The translations under genes and the position numbers were made by a program. Below the pieces are notes generated by a model. It was not told the DNA's origin. It was given only the letters and a program-made list of their open reading frames with translations, and searched no databases. From NCBI GenBank assembly GCA_031553315.1, contig JAVBLT010000035.1:1-40875 (forward strand): 40,875 bases of DNA, in the 5' to 3' direction. The stretch is from JAVBLT01 sp031553315. GTDB lineage: Bacteria > Verrucomicrobiota > Kiritimatiellia > RFP12 > DVOR01. This document shows positions 14,985 to 24,461 of the stretch, one piece after another. How positions within the stretch are numbered: position 1 is the stretch's first letter; each line of letters begins with the position of its first letter.

Positions 14985-16516
14985 GGCACGGCAATTCCCA
15001 GCCGCCCGATTTTATAGTGCATCACGCGGGGGCTGAGGCCGAGGGAGCGGCCGGCGGCAGACATGTTGCCGCCGTGTTTTTTGAGGGCTTCCACAATGAG
15101 CTCGCGCTCGAAGGTGGCCACGAGGGTGTCGAAAGAGGCGGCGCCGTCGGGCAAAAGCTCGGAGTCGGTTTCCAGGCCGGTCTGAAGGGAGGGAGGAAGG
15201 TTGTAGCCGTGGATGCTGTCGCCCGCGGCGGTCAGAATGGCGCGCTCAATGCAGTTTTCCAGCTCGCGGACGTTGCCCGGCCAGTGGTAGGCCATGAGCA
15301 TGTTGACGGCCGGCGTGGAGAGGCGGCGGATGTTTTTGCCGTAGCGCAGGTTGTGCTTCTCGATGAAGTGCTCGGCCAAAAGAATGATGTCGCACAGGCG
15401 CTTGTTGAGCGGCGGGAGGGTAATGGGGAAAATGTTGAGGCGGTAGTAGAGGTCTTCGCGGAATTTTCCTTCGGCCATCAGCGTTTCCAGGTCGCGGGAG
15501 GTGGCGGCGAGAATCCGCACGTCGGCCTTCAGCTCGCGGCTGCTGCCCACGCGGGAGAAGGTGCGTTCCTGAATGAAGCGCAGGAGCTTGACCTGCGTTT
15601 GAAGCGTGAGATCGCCGATCTCATCGAGAAACAGCGTGCCGCCGTCGGCGGCTTCCGCGCGGCCCACGCGCTGGTTCACCGCGCCGGTAAACGCGCCCTT
15701 CTCATGCCCGAAGAGCTCGCTTTCCACGAGGCTTTCGGGAAGCGCCGCGCAGTTGAGCGCCACAAAGGGTTTCTCTGCGCGCGGGCTGAGCTGCCAGATG
15801 GCGTTGGCGGCGAGCTCCTTGCCGGTGCCGGAGGCTCCTCGGATCAGCACGGTGGCGTTGCTGGGCGCCACCTGGCGGATGAGCTCGTAAACGTGTTGCA
15901 TGCTGCGGCAATTGCCCACGAGCTTGCCGGTGGGGCCGGATCCGGCGAGGGCGGCGCGGAGGGCTTCGTTTTCGCGGCGAAGGCTCTCGCGCTCCTCTTC
16001 GGTGAGCTGGGCCACGCTGACGGCTTCGGCGGTGAGGTTGGCCACAATCTCCAGAAAGCGGAGGTCTTCCTCGAAATCCACGCCGGGCTCCACGCGCCGG
16101 TCGATGCTGAGCGTGCCGATGATTTTCTCGCGGTGAAACACCGGCACGCACAGGAAGGCCACGCCGCGCTGGCCGGTGCGCGAACCGGTGGTGTTGCGGA
16201 AGCGTTTGTCTGCGGAGATGTCGGGCACCAGCTGCGACACGCCGCTCTCGGCGACGATGCCGGTGACGCCTTCTCCGAGCCGGTAGCGCCCGCGCCGCAT
16301 CTCTTCAGGCGTGAGGCCCTGCGAGGCGGCGATTTCAAAAACGTTGCCCTTGCGCAGGGTGAAGGTCCCGCGGAGCATCGCCATTTCACGGCTGAGCACG
16401 TCGAGCACTTTTTCCAAAAGCGCGGGAATGTGGCGCTCATGCACCACGGCGGCGCTCAGCTCGCGCAATACGGCAATTTCGGTCTTGAGCTGGTTTTCCA
16501 TGGATTGTGCGAGCAT
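14981..16516 (-). CDS. Sigma54-dependent activator, NifA-like (GAF-AAA-Fis HTH)
   Basis: A 511-residue bacterial enhancer-binding protein. A GAF sensor occupies residues about 25-170; the AAA+ domain has Walker A GASGTGKE at 227-234, the sigma54-contact loop GAFTGA at 274-279, and GGTLFLDEIGDL as Walker B. The C-terminus is a Fis-type HTH (NMSAAGRSLGLSPRVMHYKI). It drives RNA polymerase-sigma54 open-complex formation. The order resembles NifA, but no nif genes are nearby. It is third in the gltB-gltD transcript, so the upstream sigma54 promoter probably makes it autoregulated. ATG 16516 is chosen for its AAAAAGGCG ribosome site; a TTG at 16543 overlapping the gltD stop is an alternative that would add nine residues. 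Confidence 0.92.
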   Translation of the reverse strand: MLAQSMENQLKTEIAVLRELSAAVVHERHIPALLEKVLDVLSREMAMLRGTFTLRKGNVFEIAASQGLTPEEMRRGRYRLGEGVTGIVAESGVSQLVPDISADKRFRNTTGSRTGQRGVAFLCVPVFHREKIIGTLSIDRRVEPGVDFEEDLRFLEIVANLTAEAVSVAQLTEEERESLRRENEALRAALAGSGPTGKLVGNCRSMQHVYELIRQVAPSNATVLIRGASGTGKELAANAIWQLSPRAEKPFVALNCAALPESLVESELFGHEKGAFTGAVNQRVGRAEAADGGTLFLDEIGDLTLQTQVKLLRFIQERTFSRVGSSRELKADVRILAATSRDLETLMAEGKFREDLYYRLNIFPITLPPLNKRLCDIILLAEHFIEKHNLRYGKNIRRLSTPAVNMLMAYHWPGNVRELENCIERAILTAAGDSIHGYNLPPSLQTGLETDSELLPDGAASFDTLVATFERELIVEALKKHGGNMSAAGRSLGLSPRVMHYKIGRLGIAVP

Positions 16517-16539
16517 GATAGCGCCTTTTTGCAAAACGG

Positions 16540-17838
16540 TCAACGCTCAACAAGAAACCGGTGAACGGCTCCCGCGGTCTCCATCGCGCGGGCGATGGCT
16601 TTGACCACAAGCGATTGCCCGGTAAGGGCATCGCCCACGGTGAAAACGCCGCCGCCCGGAGGCGGAAGGTCGGGCTTGAGGAATCCCAGCGCGAGGAGCA
16701 CGAGGTCGGCCCTGATCGTTTCGGCGGGAGCGGCGGGCGCGCAGCGCAGCGGTTTGCCGGCCGGGGTGAATTCCCACGCCACAGGCACGGCTTCCACGCC
16801 GGCCACGCGCCCGGCGCGGGAGAGGAAGCGGGTGGTTTGGAGGTTCCAGCGGCGTTGGCCGCCTTCGGCGTGGCTGGAGGAGGCGCGCTGGAGGTAAGGC
16901 CAGTCGGGCCAGGGGGTGGAGGGCGAACGGAGGGCGGGAGGCTCGGGCATGATTTCGATCTGCGCCACGCTGCGGGCGCGCTGGCGCAGGGCGGTTCCGG
17001 CGCAGTCGCTCCCGGTATCGCCGCCGCCGATGATGAGCACGTCTTTTCCGGCGGCGTCGATGCCTCCGGTGAGGAAATCGAGCGCGAAGGCAATGCCCGT
17101 GGCCTCGCGCCCCGGAAGGGCGAGGTCGCGGGGGGCGGGCGTGCCGGTGGCGGCGACCACGGCGTCGTAAAAAGGCGCGAGGGCTTTGGGGGAGGTTTCG
17201 GCGCCGCAATGAAAGGCGATGCCGCTCAGGCGCATGAGCTCCACGCGGCGATCAATCAGGTGTTTTTCGAGCTTGAAGGCGGGAATGCCGTAGCGGAGGA
17301 GGCCGCCGGGCAGATCGCTTTGTTCGAAGATTTCCACGCTGTGCCCGGCGCGGTTGAGGGCGATGGCGGCGGCAAGCCCCGCCGGCCCCGAGCCGATGAC
17401 CGCGACTTTTCTGCCGCTGCGCCGCGCGGGGATTTCCGGCAGCACCCACCCTTCGGCGAAGGCGCGCGAGACCACGGCTTTCTCAATCTGGCGGATCGTC
17501 ACGGCGCCAAACTCCGGCTCCGCGCAACAGCTCCCTTCGCACAAAGCGGGGCACACGCGGGAGGTGAATTCGGGCATGGGGCTGGTGGAGGCGAGCATCT
17601 CCCAGGCTTCGCGCCAGCGCCCCCGCCGCACGAGGGCGTTGATCTCGGGAATGAGGTTTTGAAGCGGGCACCCGCAGCCGTGGCAGAAGGGAATGCCGCA
17701 ATCCATGCAGCGGGCGGCCTGGTCGCGGAGCGCGGCTTCGGAAAGCGGGGTTTCCACCTCGAGCCAGTCGGCCAGGCGTTCGCCGATGGGGCGGTAAAGG
17801 GCGGGGGCGCGGCGGGTGGCTGAAAATTCTTTGCTCAT
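16540..17838 (-). CDS. gltD: Glutamate synthase small subunit (NADPH), GltD
   Basis: The beta subunit passes electrons from NAD(P)H through FAD and two [4Fe-4S] clusters to the large subunit. The N-terminal cluster cysteines are present (CMDCGIPFCHGCGCPLQNLIPE and CPALCEGSC). The first dinucleotide fold reads VAVIGSGPAGLAAA and the second IIGGGDTGSDC; the FAD-ATG motif and TVGDALTG near the end complete the family. At 432 residues it is a little shorter than the usual 470. ATG 17838 follows AGAAAGGA in the last codons of gltB and a two-base gap, so translation is coupled. Stop overlaps the alternative TTG start of the activator gene. Confidence 0.94.
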   Translation of the reverse strand: MSKEFSATRRAPALYRPIGERLADWLEVETPLSEAALRDQAARCMDCGIPFCHGCGCPLQNLIPEINALVRRGRWREAWEMLASTSPMPEFTSRVCPALCEGSCCAEPEFGAVTIRQIEKAVVSRAFAEGWVLPEIPARRSGRKVAVIGSGPAGLAAAIALNRAGHSVEIFEQSDLPGGLLRYGIPAFKLEKHLIDRRVELMRLSGIAFHCGAETSPKALAPFYDAVVAATGTPAPRDLALPGREATGIAFALDFLTGGIDAAGKDVLIIGGGDTGSDCAGTALRQRARSVAQIEIMPEPPALRSPSTPWPDWPYLQRASSSHAEGGQRRWNLQTTRFLSRAGRVAGVEAVPVAWEFTPAGKPLRCAPAAPAETIRADLVLLALGFLKPDLPPPGGGVFTVGDALTGQSLVVKAIARAMETAGAVHRFLVER

Positions 17839-17840
17839 GG

Positions 17841-20800
17841 TCAATCCTTTCTTTGGAGCATCCGCTTGTATTCAATGGGAAAGATCTTCACGAAACGGGC
17901 GCGCTCCTCACGCCAGTTGGCGAGGATGCCGCGGGCGCGAAGGCTTCCGGTGAGGCAGGCGTGCTCGCCGATGAGATCCAGCAGCTCGGCTTCGGAGCCG
18001 CTTCCGGCGGGCACGCTTTCGAGCTCCACGGTGGCGAGGTTGCAGCGCAGGTCGAAATCGCCGCGCCGGTCGTACACGTAGGCGATGCCGCCGCTCATGC
18101 CCGCGCCGAAGTTGACGCCGACCTCGCCGAGCGCCACCACGCGGCCTCCGGTCATGTATTCGCAGCCGTGATCGCCGCCGCCTTCGAGCACGAGCGTCAT
18201 CCCGCTGTTGCGGATGGCGAACCGCTCGCCCGCCTGGCCGCCGAGGAAGACGCGCCCCGAGGTCGCGCCGTAGCCCACGACGTTGCCTGCGATGACGTTC
18301 TCCGCGGGGTCGAACGGAACGCCCTCCGGCGCTTTCACCACAAGGGTGCCGCCCGAGAGCCCTTTGCCCACGAAATCGTTGGCCTCGCCGGTGAGCGTCA
18401 GGGTGACGCCGGGCGCGAGAAACGCGCCGAAGCTCTGCCCTGCGCAACCGGTGAGGTTGATGTCGATCGTGCCTTCCGGCAACCCCTTCGGGCCGAATCG
18501 CCGGGCGATCTCGCCGGAGAGGGCGGCGCCGCAGCTTCGCCCGGTGTTGCCGATGAGAAGGTTGAGAACGGCAGGCTCGCCGGTGCGAAGAGCGGCGCCC
18601 AGCTTGGGAAGAATGTGGAGCGAATCGTAATCGGGCTCGCGGGGCGGCGCGGCCTGAAACGCTTCGGGGCCGCCGGCGGGGCGGGTGAAGATGCGGCTGA
18701 AATCGAGGTTGCGGTCGCGAAAAAAGGCGAGCGCGGGGCCGGTATCGAGCAAATCGGCGCGCCCGACGGCCTCCTTCAGCGAACGCAGCCCCAGCTCGGC
18801 GAGAAGTTCGCGGACCTCTTCGGCGAGAAAACGGAGGAAATTTTCGATGTATCGGGGTTTTCCTTTGAAGCAGCGGCGCAGGTCGGGATCCTGGGTGGCG
18901 ATGCCGGCGGGGCAGGTGTTGTCGTGGCATTTGCGCATCATCACGCAGCCGAGGCACACGAGGAGGGTCGTGGCGAAACCGAACTCTTCCGCGCCGAGGA
19001 GCGCGCCGATGACCACGTCGCGCCCGGTTTTGAGCTGGCCGTCGACCTGGAGTTTCACGCGCCCGCGCAGGTTGTTCAGGACCAGCGTCTGCTGGGTTTC
19101 GGCGAGGCCGATTTCCCAGGGGAGGCCGGCGTGTTTGATGCTGGAGAGGGGCGAGGCGCCGGTGCCGCCGTCGTGCCCGCTCACAAGAATCAGGTCGGCG
19201 GCGGCTTTGGCCACGCCCGCCGCCACGGCGCCGATGCCTGCTTCGGAGACGAGCTTCACGGAGATGCGGGCGGAGGGGTTGGCGCTGCGTAAATCGGAAA
19301 TGAGCTGGGCGAGGTCTTCGATGGAGTAGATGTCGTGATGCGGCGGGGGCGAGATGAGGGTGACGCCGGGGGTGGAATGGCGCACGCGGGCGATCCCGGC
19401 ATCGACCTTGTGACCGGGGAGCTGGCCGCCTTCGCCGGGTTTCGCGCCCTGCGCCATCTTGATCTGAAGCTCCTTCGCGCCCGCAAGGTAGGAAACCGTC
19501 ACCCCGAAACGCCCGCTGGCGACCTGGCGGATGGCGCTTGCGCGGTTTCCTTCGCGGGCGGGGTCTTCGCCGCCTTCGCCGCAGTTGCTCATGGCGCCGA
19601 GGCGGTTCATGGCAATGGCGATGGCTTCATGGGCTTCGGGGCTGAGCGAGCCCAGGCTCATCGCGCCCGAAACGAAATGAGTGAGGATGGAATCGACGCT
19701 CTCCACGGCTTCGATCGGCACGCGCCCGGCGGATCTGAACCCGAAGAGGCTGCGCAGGGTGCAGGCGGCGCGGCCCTGTTTGTTGATGAGGTCGGCATAG
19801 GCGCGGTATTTTTCGGGATCGCCCTCCTGCACGGCCTGGCGGAAAAGGGCGAGGGTGCGGGGCGACCAAAGATGGTTTTCACCGTCGTGGCGGAAGGCGT
19901 AATCGCCGCCGGAGCGCAGAAGCGGGCCGGGGGGGGAGGCCAAACGGGAGCGGATGGCCTCGGCGATGACCGGAAAGGTCAGCCCGCCCATGCGGGAGGC
20001 GGTGCCGGGGAAGCAGGCGTCGATCACCGTCTGGTCGAGGCCGACGGCTTCGAAAATCTGCGCGCCGCGGTAGCTGCGAAGGGTGGAGATCCCCATTTTC
20101 GACATGATTTTAAGGAGGCCCCTGTCGATGGCGCGCAGGTAGTTTTCGGGGTTCTCCACGCAGGCCAGCGCAAGCCAGGGGTGGACGGCTGTGGCGCCGA
20201 AGCCCAGCAGCAGCGCCACGTGCATCACTTCGCGCACTTCTCCGCTCTGCACAATGATTCCCGCCGAGGGGCGAAGGCCGTGTTCCACAAGGGCGCGGTT
20301 CACGGCTCCGGCAGCCGCCAGCGCCGGAATGGGCAGGGCGCCCTCAGGCAAATCGCGGTCGCTGAGAATCAGAATCCGTTCGCCGTGGCGGACATGGCTC
20401 ACGGCGCTCAGCGCGAGTTCGTTGAGCTCGCGTTCAAGGTCGTGGCTCCAGGCCAGCGGGAGCGTGGTTCCGCCGAGGCCGCGGAGATCGGAATCGGTCA
20501 GCGTGGGTCGGGGAAGGGTCACGAGGCGGGCGTGGGCGGGCGTTTCCGCGAGGATGTTGCCGGGGTTGCCGATGGTCGTGCGCAGGCTCATCACAAGCGC
20601 TTCGCGGATGGGGTCGATGGGCGGATTGGTCACCTGGGCGAAGAGCTGCTTGAAGAAGGTGTAAAGCAGCGGCTTCTGCGGGGAGAGCACGGCGAGGGCG
20701 GCATCGTTGCCCATGGAGCCGATGGGTTCGTGACCGGTTTCGCTCATGGGGGCGACGATGCGCTCAAGGTCTTCCCGGCTCCAGTGAAAGCGCCACAGGT

Positions 20801-22139
20801 CCGTGTGGAGGTCGCGGGGTTTGGGTTCGGCTTCGGGGCGCGCGCGCAGGGTCGCGCGATTCTCTTCAAGCCAGCGGCGGTAAGGTTTGGCGCGCGCAAG
20901 AGTCTCTTTGATTTCGCGGTCGAACACGAGGCGGTGATTGGGCAGGTTGCACCAGATCATCTCGCCGGGGCGGAGGCGGCCGCGGCGGGCGGTTTCGGCG
21001 GCGGGCACATCGACCACGCCGGCCTCGGAGGCGAGAATGAAGAGATTGTCGCGGGTGAGGGTGTAACGGGCGGGGCGCAGACCGTTGCGGTCAAGAAGGG
21101 CGCCGGCGGTGATGCCGTCGGAAAAGGCCACGGCGGCGGGGCCGTCCCACGGTTCCATGAGGCCGGAGTGGTATTCGAAAAAGGCCCGGACGTCGTTCCC
21201 CATATAATACTTCGGCCCCCAGGCCTGCGGCATGAGCATGAGCATGGCGTGAGGGAGGGATCGCCCCGCCAGCGCGAGGAGCTCGGCCATGCGGTCAAGC
21301 GCGGCGGAATCGCTTTCACCGCCATCCATGAGCGGGAGGCAATCGCGCAGTTTCGGGCCGAAGAGGGGGCTGTCGAAAAGCGGTTCGCGGGCATGCAGGT
21401 GGTTGAGATTGCCTTTGATGGTGTTGATTTCGCCGTTGTGGGCGAGGTAGCGGAAGGGGTGGGCAAGGTGCCAGGCGGGGAAGGTATTGGTGCTGTAGCG
21501 CTGGTGCACGAGCGCGAGGGGCGAGGTGAAAGCGGGATCGGCCAGATCGGGGTAAAACCGGGCGAGCTGGGCGGCCTGAAGCAGGCCTTTGTAGACAATG
21601 GAGGTGCGGGAGAAGGAGCAGAAAAGAATGCCGCATTGCTTTTCGATGCGGCGGCGGGCGATGAAAAGCGCGCGGTCGAAAGCGCCGGGTTCAAGATTGC
21701 CGGCGGTTACAAACGCCTGGTGAATTTCAGGCCGGCTCTCGCGCGCCGCGCGGCCAATCGCCTCGGGGCGGGTCGGCACTTCGCGCCAGGCGGCGAGGCT
21801 TAGCCCTTCCTCGCGGAGGAGGATTTCCATTCCCGGGTGGCGCCTGCCGAAAATCATCGCCACGGCATAGCGCCCCGGCCCGGGAAGCGTTTCGGGGAGC
21901 ACGCCGGCGAAAAACGCGTGAGGAATGGCCGTGAGAATGCCCGCGCCGTCGCCCGTATCGGGATCGCCGCCGGAAGCGCCCCGGTGTGAAAGGCGCTCCA
22001 GCGCGCCGATCGCCAGCTCGACCACGCGCCGGGAAGAAGCATGGTTGTTTAAATCGGCCACAAGGCCTATGCCGCAGGCATCGCGTTCATGCGTGGGGTC
22101 ATACAGGCCGGTCACGGGAGGGAAGCAACGGTTGTTCAT
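17841..22139 (-). CDS. gltB: Glutamate synthase large subunit, GltB
   Basis: GOGAT large subunit (1432 residues, family about 1480-1520) converts glutamine plus 2-oxoglutarate to two glutamates. The class II amidotransferase nucleophile is C22 in RDACGIG, after a 21-residue propeptide. HQRYSTNTFP, the FMN-binding central barrel (GAKPGEGGQLPG, SGHDGGTGASP) and the 3Fe-4S cysteines (CLGCVMMRKCHDNTCPAG) are visible. The C-terminal glycine-rich beta helix ends the protein. AAAGGA lies 8 bases before ATG 22139. It is the first gene of gltB-gltD-activator and is transcribed from a sigma54-type promoter at 22171-22190. Together with glnN across the divergent promoter it forms the GS-GOGAT cycle. Confidence 0.97.
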   Translation of the reverse strand: MNNRCFPPVTGLYDPTHERDACGIGLVADLNNHASSRRVVELAIGALERLSHRGASGGDPDTGDGAGILTAIPHAFFAGVLPETLPGPGRYAVAMIFGRRHPGMEILLREEGLSLAAWREVPTRPEAIGRAARESRPEIHQAFVTAGNLEPGAFDRALFIARRRIEKQCGILFCSFSRTSIVYKGLLQAAQLARFYPDLADPAFTSPLALVHQRYSTNTFPAWHLAHPFRYLAHNGEINTIKGNLNHLHAREPLFDSPLFGPKLRDCLPLMDGGESDSAALDRMAELLALAGRSLPHAMLMLMPQAWGPKYYMGNDVRAFFEYHSGLMEPWDGPAAVAFSDGITAGALLDRNGLRPARYTLTRDNLFILASEAGVVDVPAAETARRGRLRPGEMIWCNLPNHRLVFDREIKETLARAKPYRRWLEENRATLRARPEAEPKPRDLHTDLWRFHWSREDLERIVAPMSETGHEPIGSMGNDAALAVLSPQKPLLYTFFKQLFAQVTNPPIDPIREALVMSLRTTIGNPGNILAETPAHARLVTLPRPTLTDSDLRGLGGTTLPLAWSHDLERELNELALSAVSHVRHGERILILSDRDLPEGALPIPALAAAGAVNRALVEHGLRPSAGIIVQSGEVREVMHVALLLGFGATAVHPWLALACVENPENYLRAIDRGLLKIMSKMGISTLRSYRGAQIFEAVGLDQTVIDACFPGTASRMGGLTFPVIAEAIRSRLASPPGPLLRSGGDYAFRHDGENHLWSPRTLALFRQAVQEGDPEKYRAYADLINKQGRAACTLRSLFGFRSAGRVPIEAVESVDSILTHFVSGAMSLGSLSPEAHEAIAIAMNRLGAMSNCGEGGEDPAREGNRASAIRQVASGRFGVTVSYLAGAKELQIKMAQGAKPGEGGQLPGHKVDAGIARVRHSTPGVTLISPPPHHDIYSIEDLAQLISDLRSANPSARISVKLVSEAGIGAVAAGVAKAAADLILVSGHDGGTGASPLSSIKHAGLPWEIGLAETQQTLVLNNLRGRVKLQVDGQLKTGRDVVIGALLGAEEFGFATTLLVCLGCVMMRKCHDNTCPAGIATQDPDLRRCFKGKPRYIENFLRFLAEEVRELLAELGLRSLKEAVGRADLLDTGPALAFFRDRNLDFSRIFTRPAGGPEAFQAAPPREPDYDSLHILPKLGAALRTGEPAVLNLLIGNTGRSCGAALSGEIARRFGPKGLPEGTIDINLTGCAGQSFGAFLAPGVTLTLTGEANDFVGKGLSGGTLVVKAPEGVPFDPAENVIAGNVVGYGATSGRVFLGGQAGERFAIRNSGMTLVLEGGGDHGCEYMTGGRVVALGEVGVNFGAGMSGGIAYVYDRRGDFDLRCNLATVELESVPAGSGSEAELLDLIGEHACLTGSLRARGILANWREERARFVKIFPIEYKRMLQRKD

Positions 22140-22170
22140 CAGGCAATCCTTTCATCATTCGCAGGAATCT

Positions 22171-22190
22171 CAAGCACGCGCCGTGCCAAA
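22171..22190 (-). promoter_or_regulatory. Sigma54 promoter of gltB-gltD-activator
   Basis: On the minus strand TTTGGCAC and GTGCTT carry the invariant GG (22187-22186) and GC (22175-22174) exactly 10 bases apart, matching TGGCAC-N5-TTGCW with one variation (GTGCT). Expected start is near 22162, giving a short leader before ATG 22139. Confidence 0.88.
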
Positions 22191-22231
22191 GAGGAAAAAA
22201 AGCGCGAATCAACGCCAGACTTTGCCGATGC

Positions 22232-22279
22232 TTTACAAAAATGTAAATCGGTCCGCGCCGTATTTTACGAAAATGTAAA
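22232..22279. promoter_or_regulatory. Two enhancer palindromes for the sigma54 activator
   Basis: TTTACAAAAATGTAAA (22232-22247) is a perfect 6-bp-arm palindrome and TTTACGAAAATGTAAA (22264-22279) differs from it by one base. Their centres are 32 bp apart, close to three helical turns, so bound dimers would face the same side. The left site lies about 77 bp upstream of the predicted gltB start and the right site about 77 bp upstream of the predicted glnN start. The sequence differs from the classic NifA site TGT-N10-ACA and from NtrC sites. Binding by the activator at 14981-16516 is inferred from the layout. Confidence 0.75.
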
Positions 22280-22320
22280 AACGGAGATGCAATCTGTTTC
22301 ATTTCGCCTGTTTTTTTCGT

Positions 22321-22338
22321 TTGGCACGCCGCGTGCTA
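22321..22338 (+). promoter_or_regulatory. Sigma54 promoter of the glnN operon
   Basis: TTGGCACGCCGCGTGCTA has GG at 22323-22324 and GC at 22335-22336 with 10 bases between, nearly identical to the opposing gltB promoter. The predicted start near 22348 leaves about 20 bases before the glnN ATG, including GAAAGGA. A longer glnN frame begins at 22321, inside this element, and is therefore not used. Confidence 0.88.
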
Positions 22339-22368
22339 ACCAATCCGCCAGAAAGGAATTCATCCTCC

Positions 22369-24459
22369 ATGAACACCCGAGCCACCGCCATCGAAGCCAT
22401 CGCCGCGCAGCGAGGCCTGCCGCCTCAGCACCCCCGGCCCGCCTCAGCCGAATGTTATGGGGAAGACGTGTTCAACCAGCAGGCGATTCAGAAATACCTC
22501 CCCAAGGCAGTCGCGGCCAAGCTCACCGCCACCATGACGAAAGGCTCATCGCTCGATCCCGAAATCGCCGGCGACGTGGCCCACGCCATGAAAACCTGGG
22601 CCCTTGCGCGCGGCGCCACCCACTTCACCCACTGGTTCCAGCCCCTCAACGGCGGCACCGCCGAAAAGCACGACGCCTTTCTCGAACCGGGCCCCGACGG
22701 CAAGGCCGTGATGGCCTTCTCCGGCAAGAACCTCATCGTGGGCGAGCCCGACGCCTCCAGCTTTCCCTCCGGCGGCCTGCGCCATACCTTCGAGGCGCGC
22801 GGCTACACCGCCTGGGATCCCACCAGCCCCGCCTTCATCAAGCGCCACGCCAACGGCGCCACCCTCTGCATCCCGACCGTTTTCTGCTCCTACACCGGCG
22901 AAGCGCTCGACAAAAAAACACCGCTTCTGCGCTCCATCCAGGCGCTCAAGCAAGCCGTCGCTCGGCTGATGGCGTGCTTCGGCCTGCCCGAAGCCGTGGC
23001 GGGCGTGACGCTCGGCGCGGAACAGGAATATTTCCTCATCGACAAACGCTTCCACCTCGCCCGCCCCGACCTCCTCCAGACCGGCCGCACCCTCTTCGGC
23101 GCTCCGCCCCCCAAGCACCAGCAGCTCGAAGACCACTATTTCGGCTCCATCCGCCCCCGCATCCTCGCCTTCATGAACGATGTGGAAACCGAGCTCTGGA
23201 AGCTGGGCATTCCCGCCAAAACCCGCCACAACGAAGTGGCCCCCGCACAGTTTGAAATCGCGCCGCTCTTCGAGGAGCTCAACCTCGCCGTCGACCACAA
23301 CATGCTCGTGATGGAGGTGCTCAAACAGACCGCCGACCGCCACGGCTTCGTGTGCCTGCTCCATGAAAAACCCTTTGCCGGCGTCAACGGTTCCGGCAAG
23401 CACAACAACTGGTCCGTGAGCTACGGCCGCCAAAACCTCCTCGACCCCGGCGACAACCCCCACCAAAACGCCATCTTCCTCACCGTGCTGACCGCCGTCG
23501 TCACCGCCGTCGACCGTCACGCCGACCTGCTCCGCGCCGTGACCGCCACCGCCGGCAACGACCACCGCCTCGGCGCCAACGAAGCGCCCCCCGCCATCAT
23601 CTCCATCTTCCTCGGCGACCAGCTGACCGACATCATCGCCCAGATCGAGCGCGGCGCCCCCCGCACCAGCCGCAAAGCCGCCCCCCTGCGCATCGGCACC
23701 GACGCCCTCCCCCCCCTCCCCCGCGATTCCACCGACCGCAACCGCACCAGCCCCTTCGCCTTCACGGGCAACAAATTCGAGTTTCGCGCCGCAGGCTCCA
23801 GCCAATCCTGCGCCGGCATCAACGTGGTGCTCAACACGATTGTGGCCGAAGCCCTGCGCGACATCACCTCCAGCCTCGAAGCCGCCCCCAAGACCGATTT
23901 CAACGCCACGCTCCAAAAAACACTCCGCACCCTCCTCGCCGCCCACCGCCGCATCATCTTCAACGGCAACAATTACGCCCCCGACTGGGTCGCCGAAGCC
24001 GGCCGCCGCGGCCTGCCCAACGCCCCCCAAACCATGCACGCCCTCCAGGCCCTGCGCAAACCCGCCAACATCGACCTCTTCATCCGCCACGGCATCTTCA
24101 CCGCCGAAGAGCTCGCCTCGCGCTACGAAATATTCCTGGAGGAATACCACCGCAAAATCCGCATCGAAGGGCAGATCGGCCTGGAAATCGCCCGAAGCAT
24201 GATTTTGCCCGTGGCCATCGAGACCTATTCAAAGACGGCCGCCTTCCTCAAAAACAGCCCCCGCGCCGCCACCCTCGAAAAACGGCTCGTTGCTCTCCAG
24301 ACCGCCATCGGCGCCCTCGAAGGCGCCCTCCCCGAGCAGCACGAACACATCCTCGCCGCCCTCCAGGCCCTCCGCACCGAAGTCGACGCCTGGGAGCTCC
24401 TCGCCGACGACGCCTCCTGGCCTCTCCCCAAATACCGTGAAATGCTCTTCATTTATTAA
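22369..24459 (+). CDS. glnN: Glutamine synthetase type III
   Basis: GSIII makes glutamine from glutamate, ammonia and ATP. The 696-residue product (family about 700-730) has the GSIII signatures GAEQEYFLID, a Glu/His metal site in NGSGKHNNWS, and NRTSPFAFTGNKFEFRAAGSSQS with the ATP/glutamate-binding Arg and Glu. Short GSI and GSII proteins lack this length. ATG 22369 follows AGAAAGGA by about 12 bases and lies downstream of the sigma54 promoter. It is the first gene of glnN-purF-carA-pyrG-carB; a two-base gap separates it from the next start. Expression is probably induced by the nearby activator in nitrogen limitation (inference). Confidence 0.95.
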   Translation: MNTRATAIEAIAAQRGLPPQHPRPASAECYGEDVFNQQAIQKYLPKAVAAKLTATMTKGSSLDPEIAGDVAHAMKTWALARGATHFTHWFQPLNGGTAEKHDAFLEPGPDGKAVMAFSGKNLIVGEPDASSFPSGGLRHTFEARGYTAWDPTSPAFIKRHANGATLCIPTVFCSYTGEALDKKTPLLRSIQALKQAVARLMACFGLPEAVAGVTLGAEQEYFLIDKRFHLARPDLLQTGRTLFGAPPPKHQQLEDHYFGSIRPRILAFMNDVETELWKLGIPAKTRHNEVAPAQFEIAPLFEELNLAVDHNMLVMEVLKQTADRHGFVCLLHEKPFAGVNGSGKHNNWSVSYGRQNLLDPGDNPHQNAIFLTVLTAVVTAVDRHADLLRAVTATAGNDHRLGANEAPPAIISIFLGDQLTDIIAQIERGAPRTSRKAAPLRIGTDALPPLPRDSTDRNRTSPFAFTGNKFEFRAAGSSQSCAGINVVLNTIVAEALRDITSSLEAAPKTDFNATLQKTLRTLLAAHRRIIFNGNNYAPDWVAEAGRRGLPNAPQTMHALQALRKPANIDLFIRHGIFTAEELASRYEIFLEEYHRKIRIEGQIGLEIARSMILPVAIETYSKTAAFLKNSPRAATLEKRLVALQTAIGALEGALPEQHEHILAALQALRTEVDAWELLADDASWPLPKYREMLFIY

Positions 24460-24461
24460 CC

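Noticed and set aside
22321..22368. Longer glutamine synthetase start at TTG 22321
   Set aside because: It begins within the sigma54 promoter, upstream of the expected transcription start.
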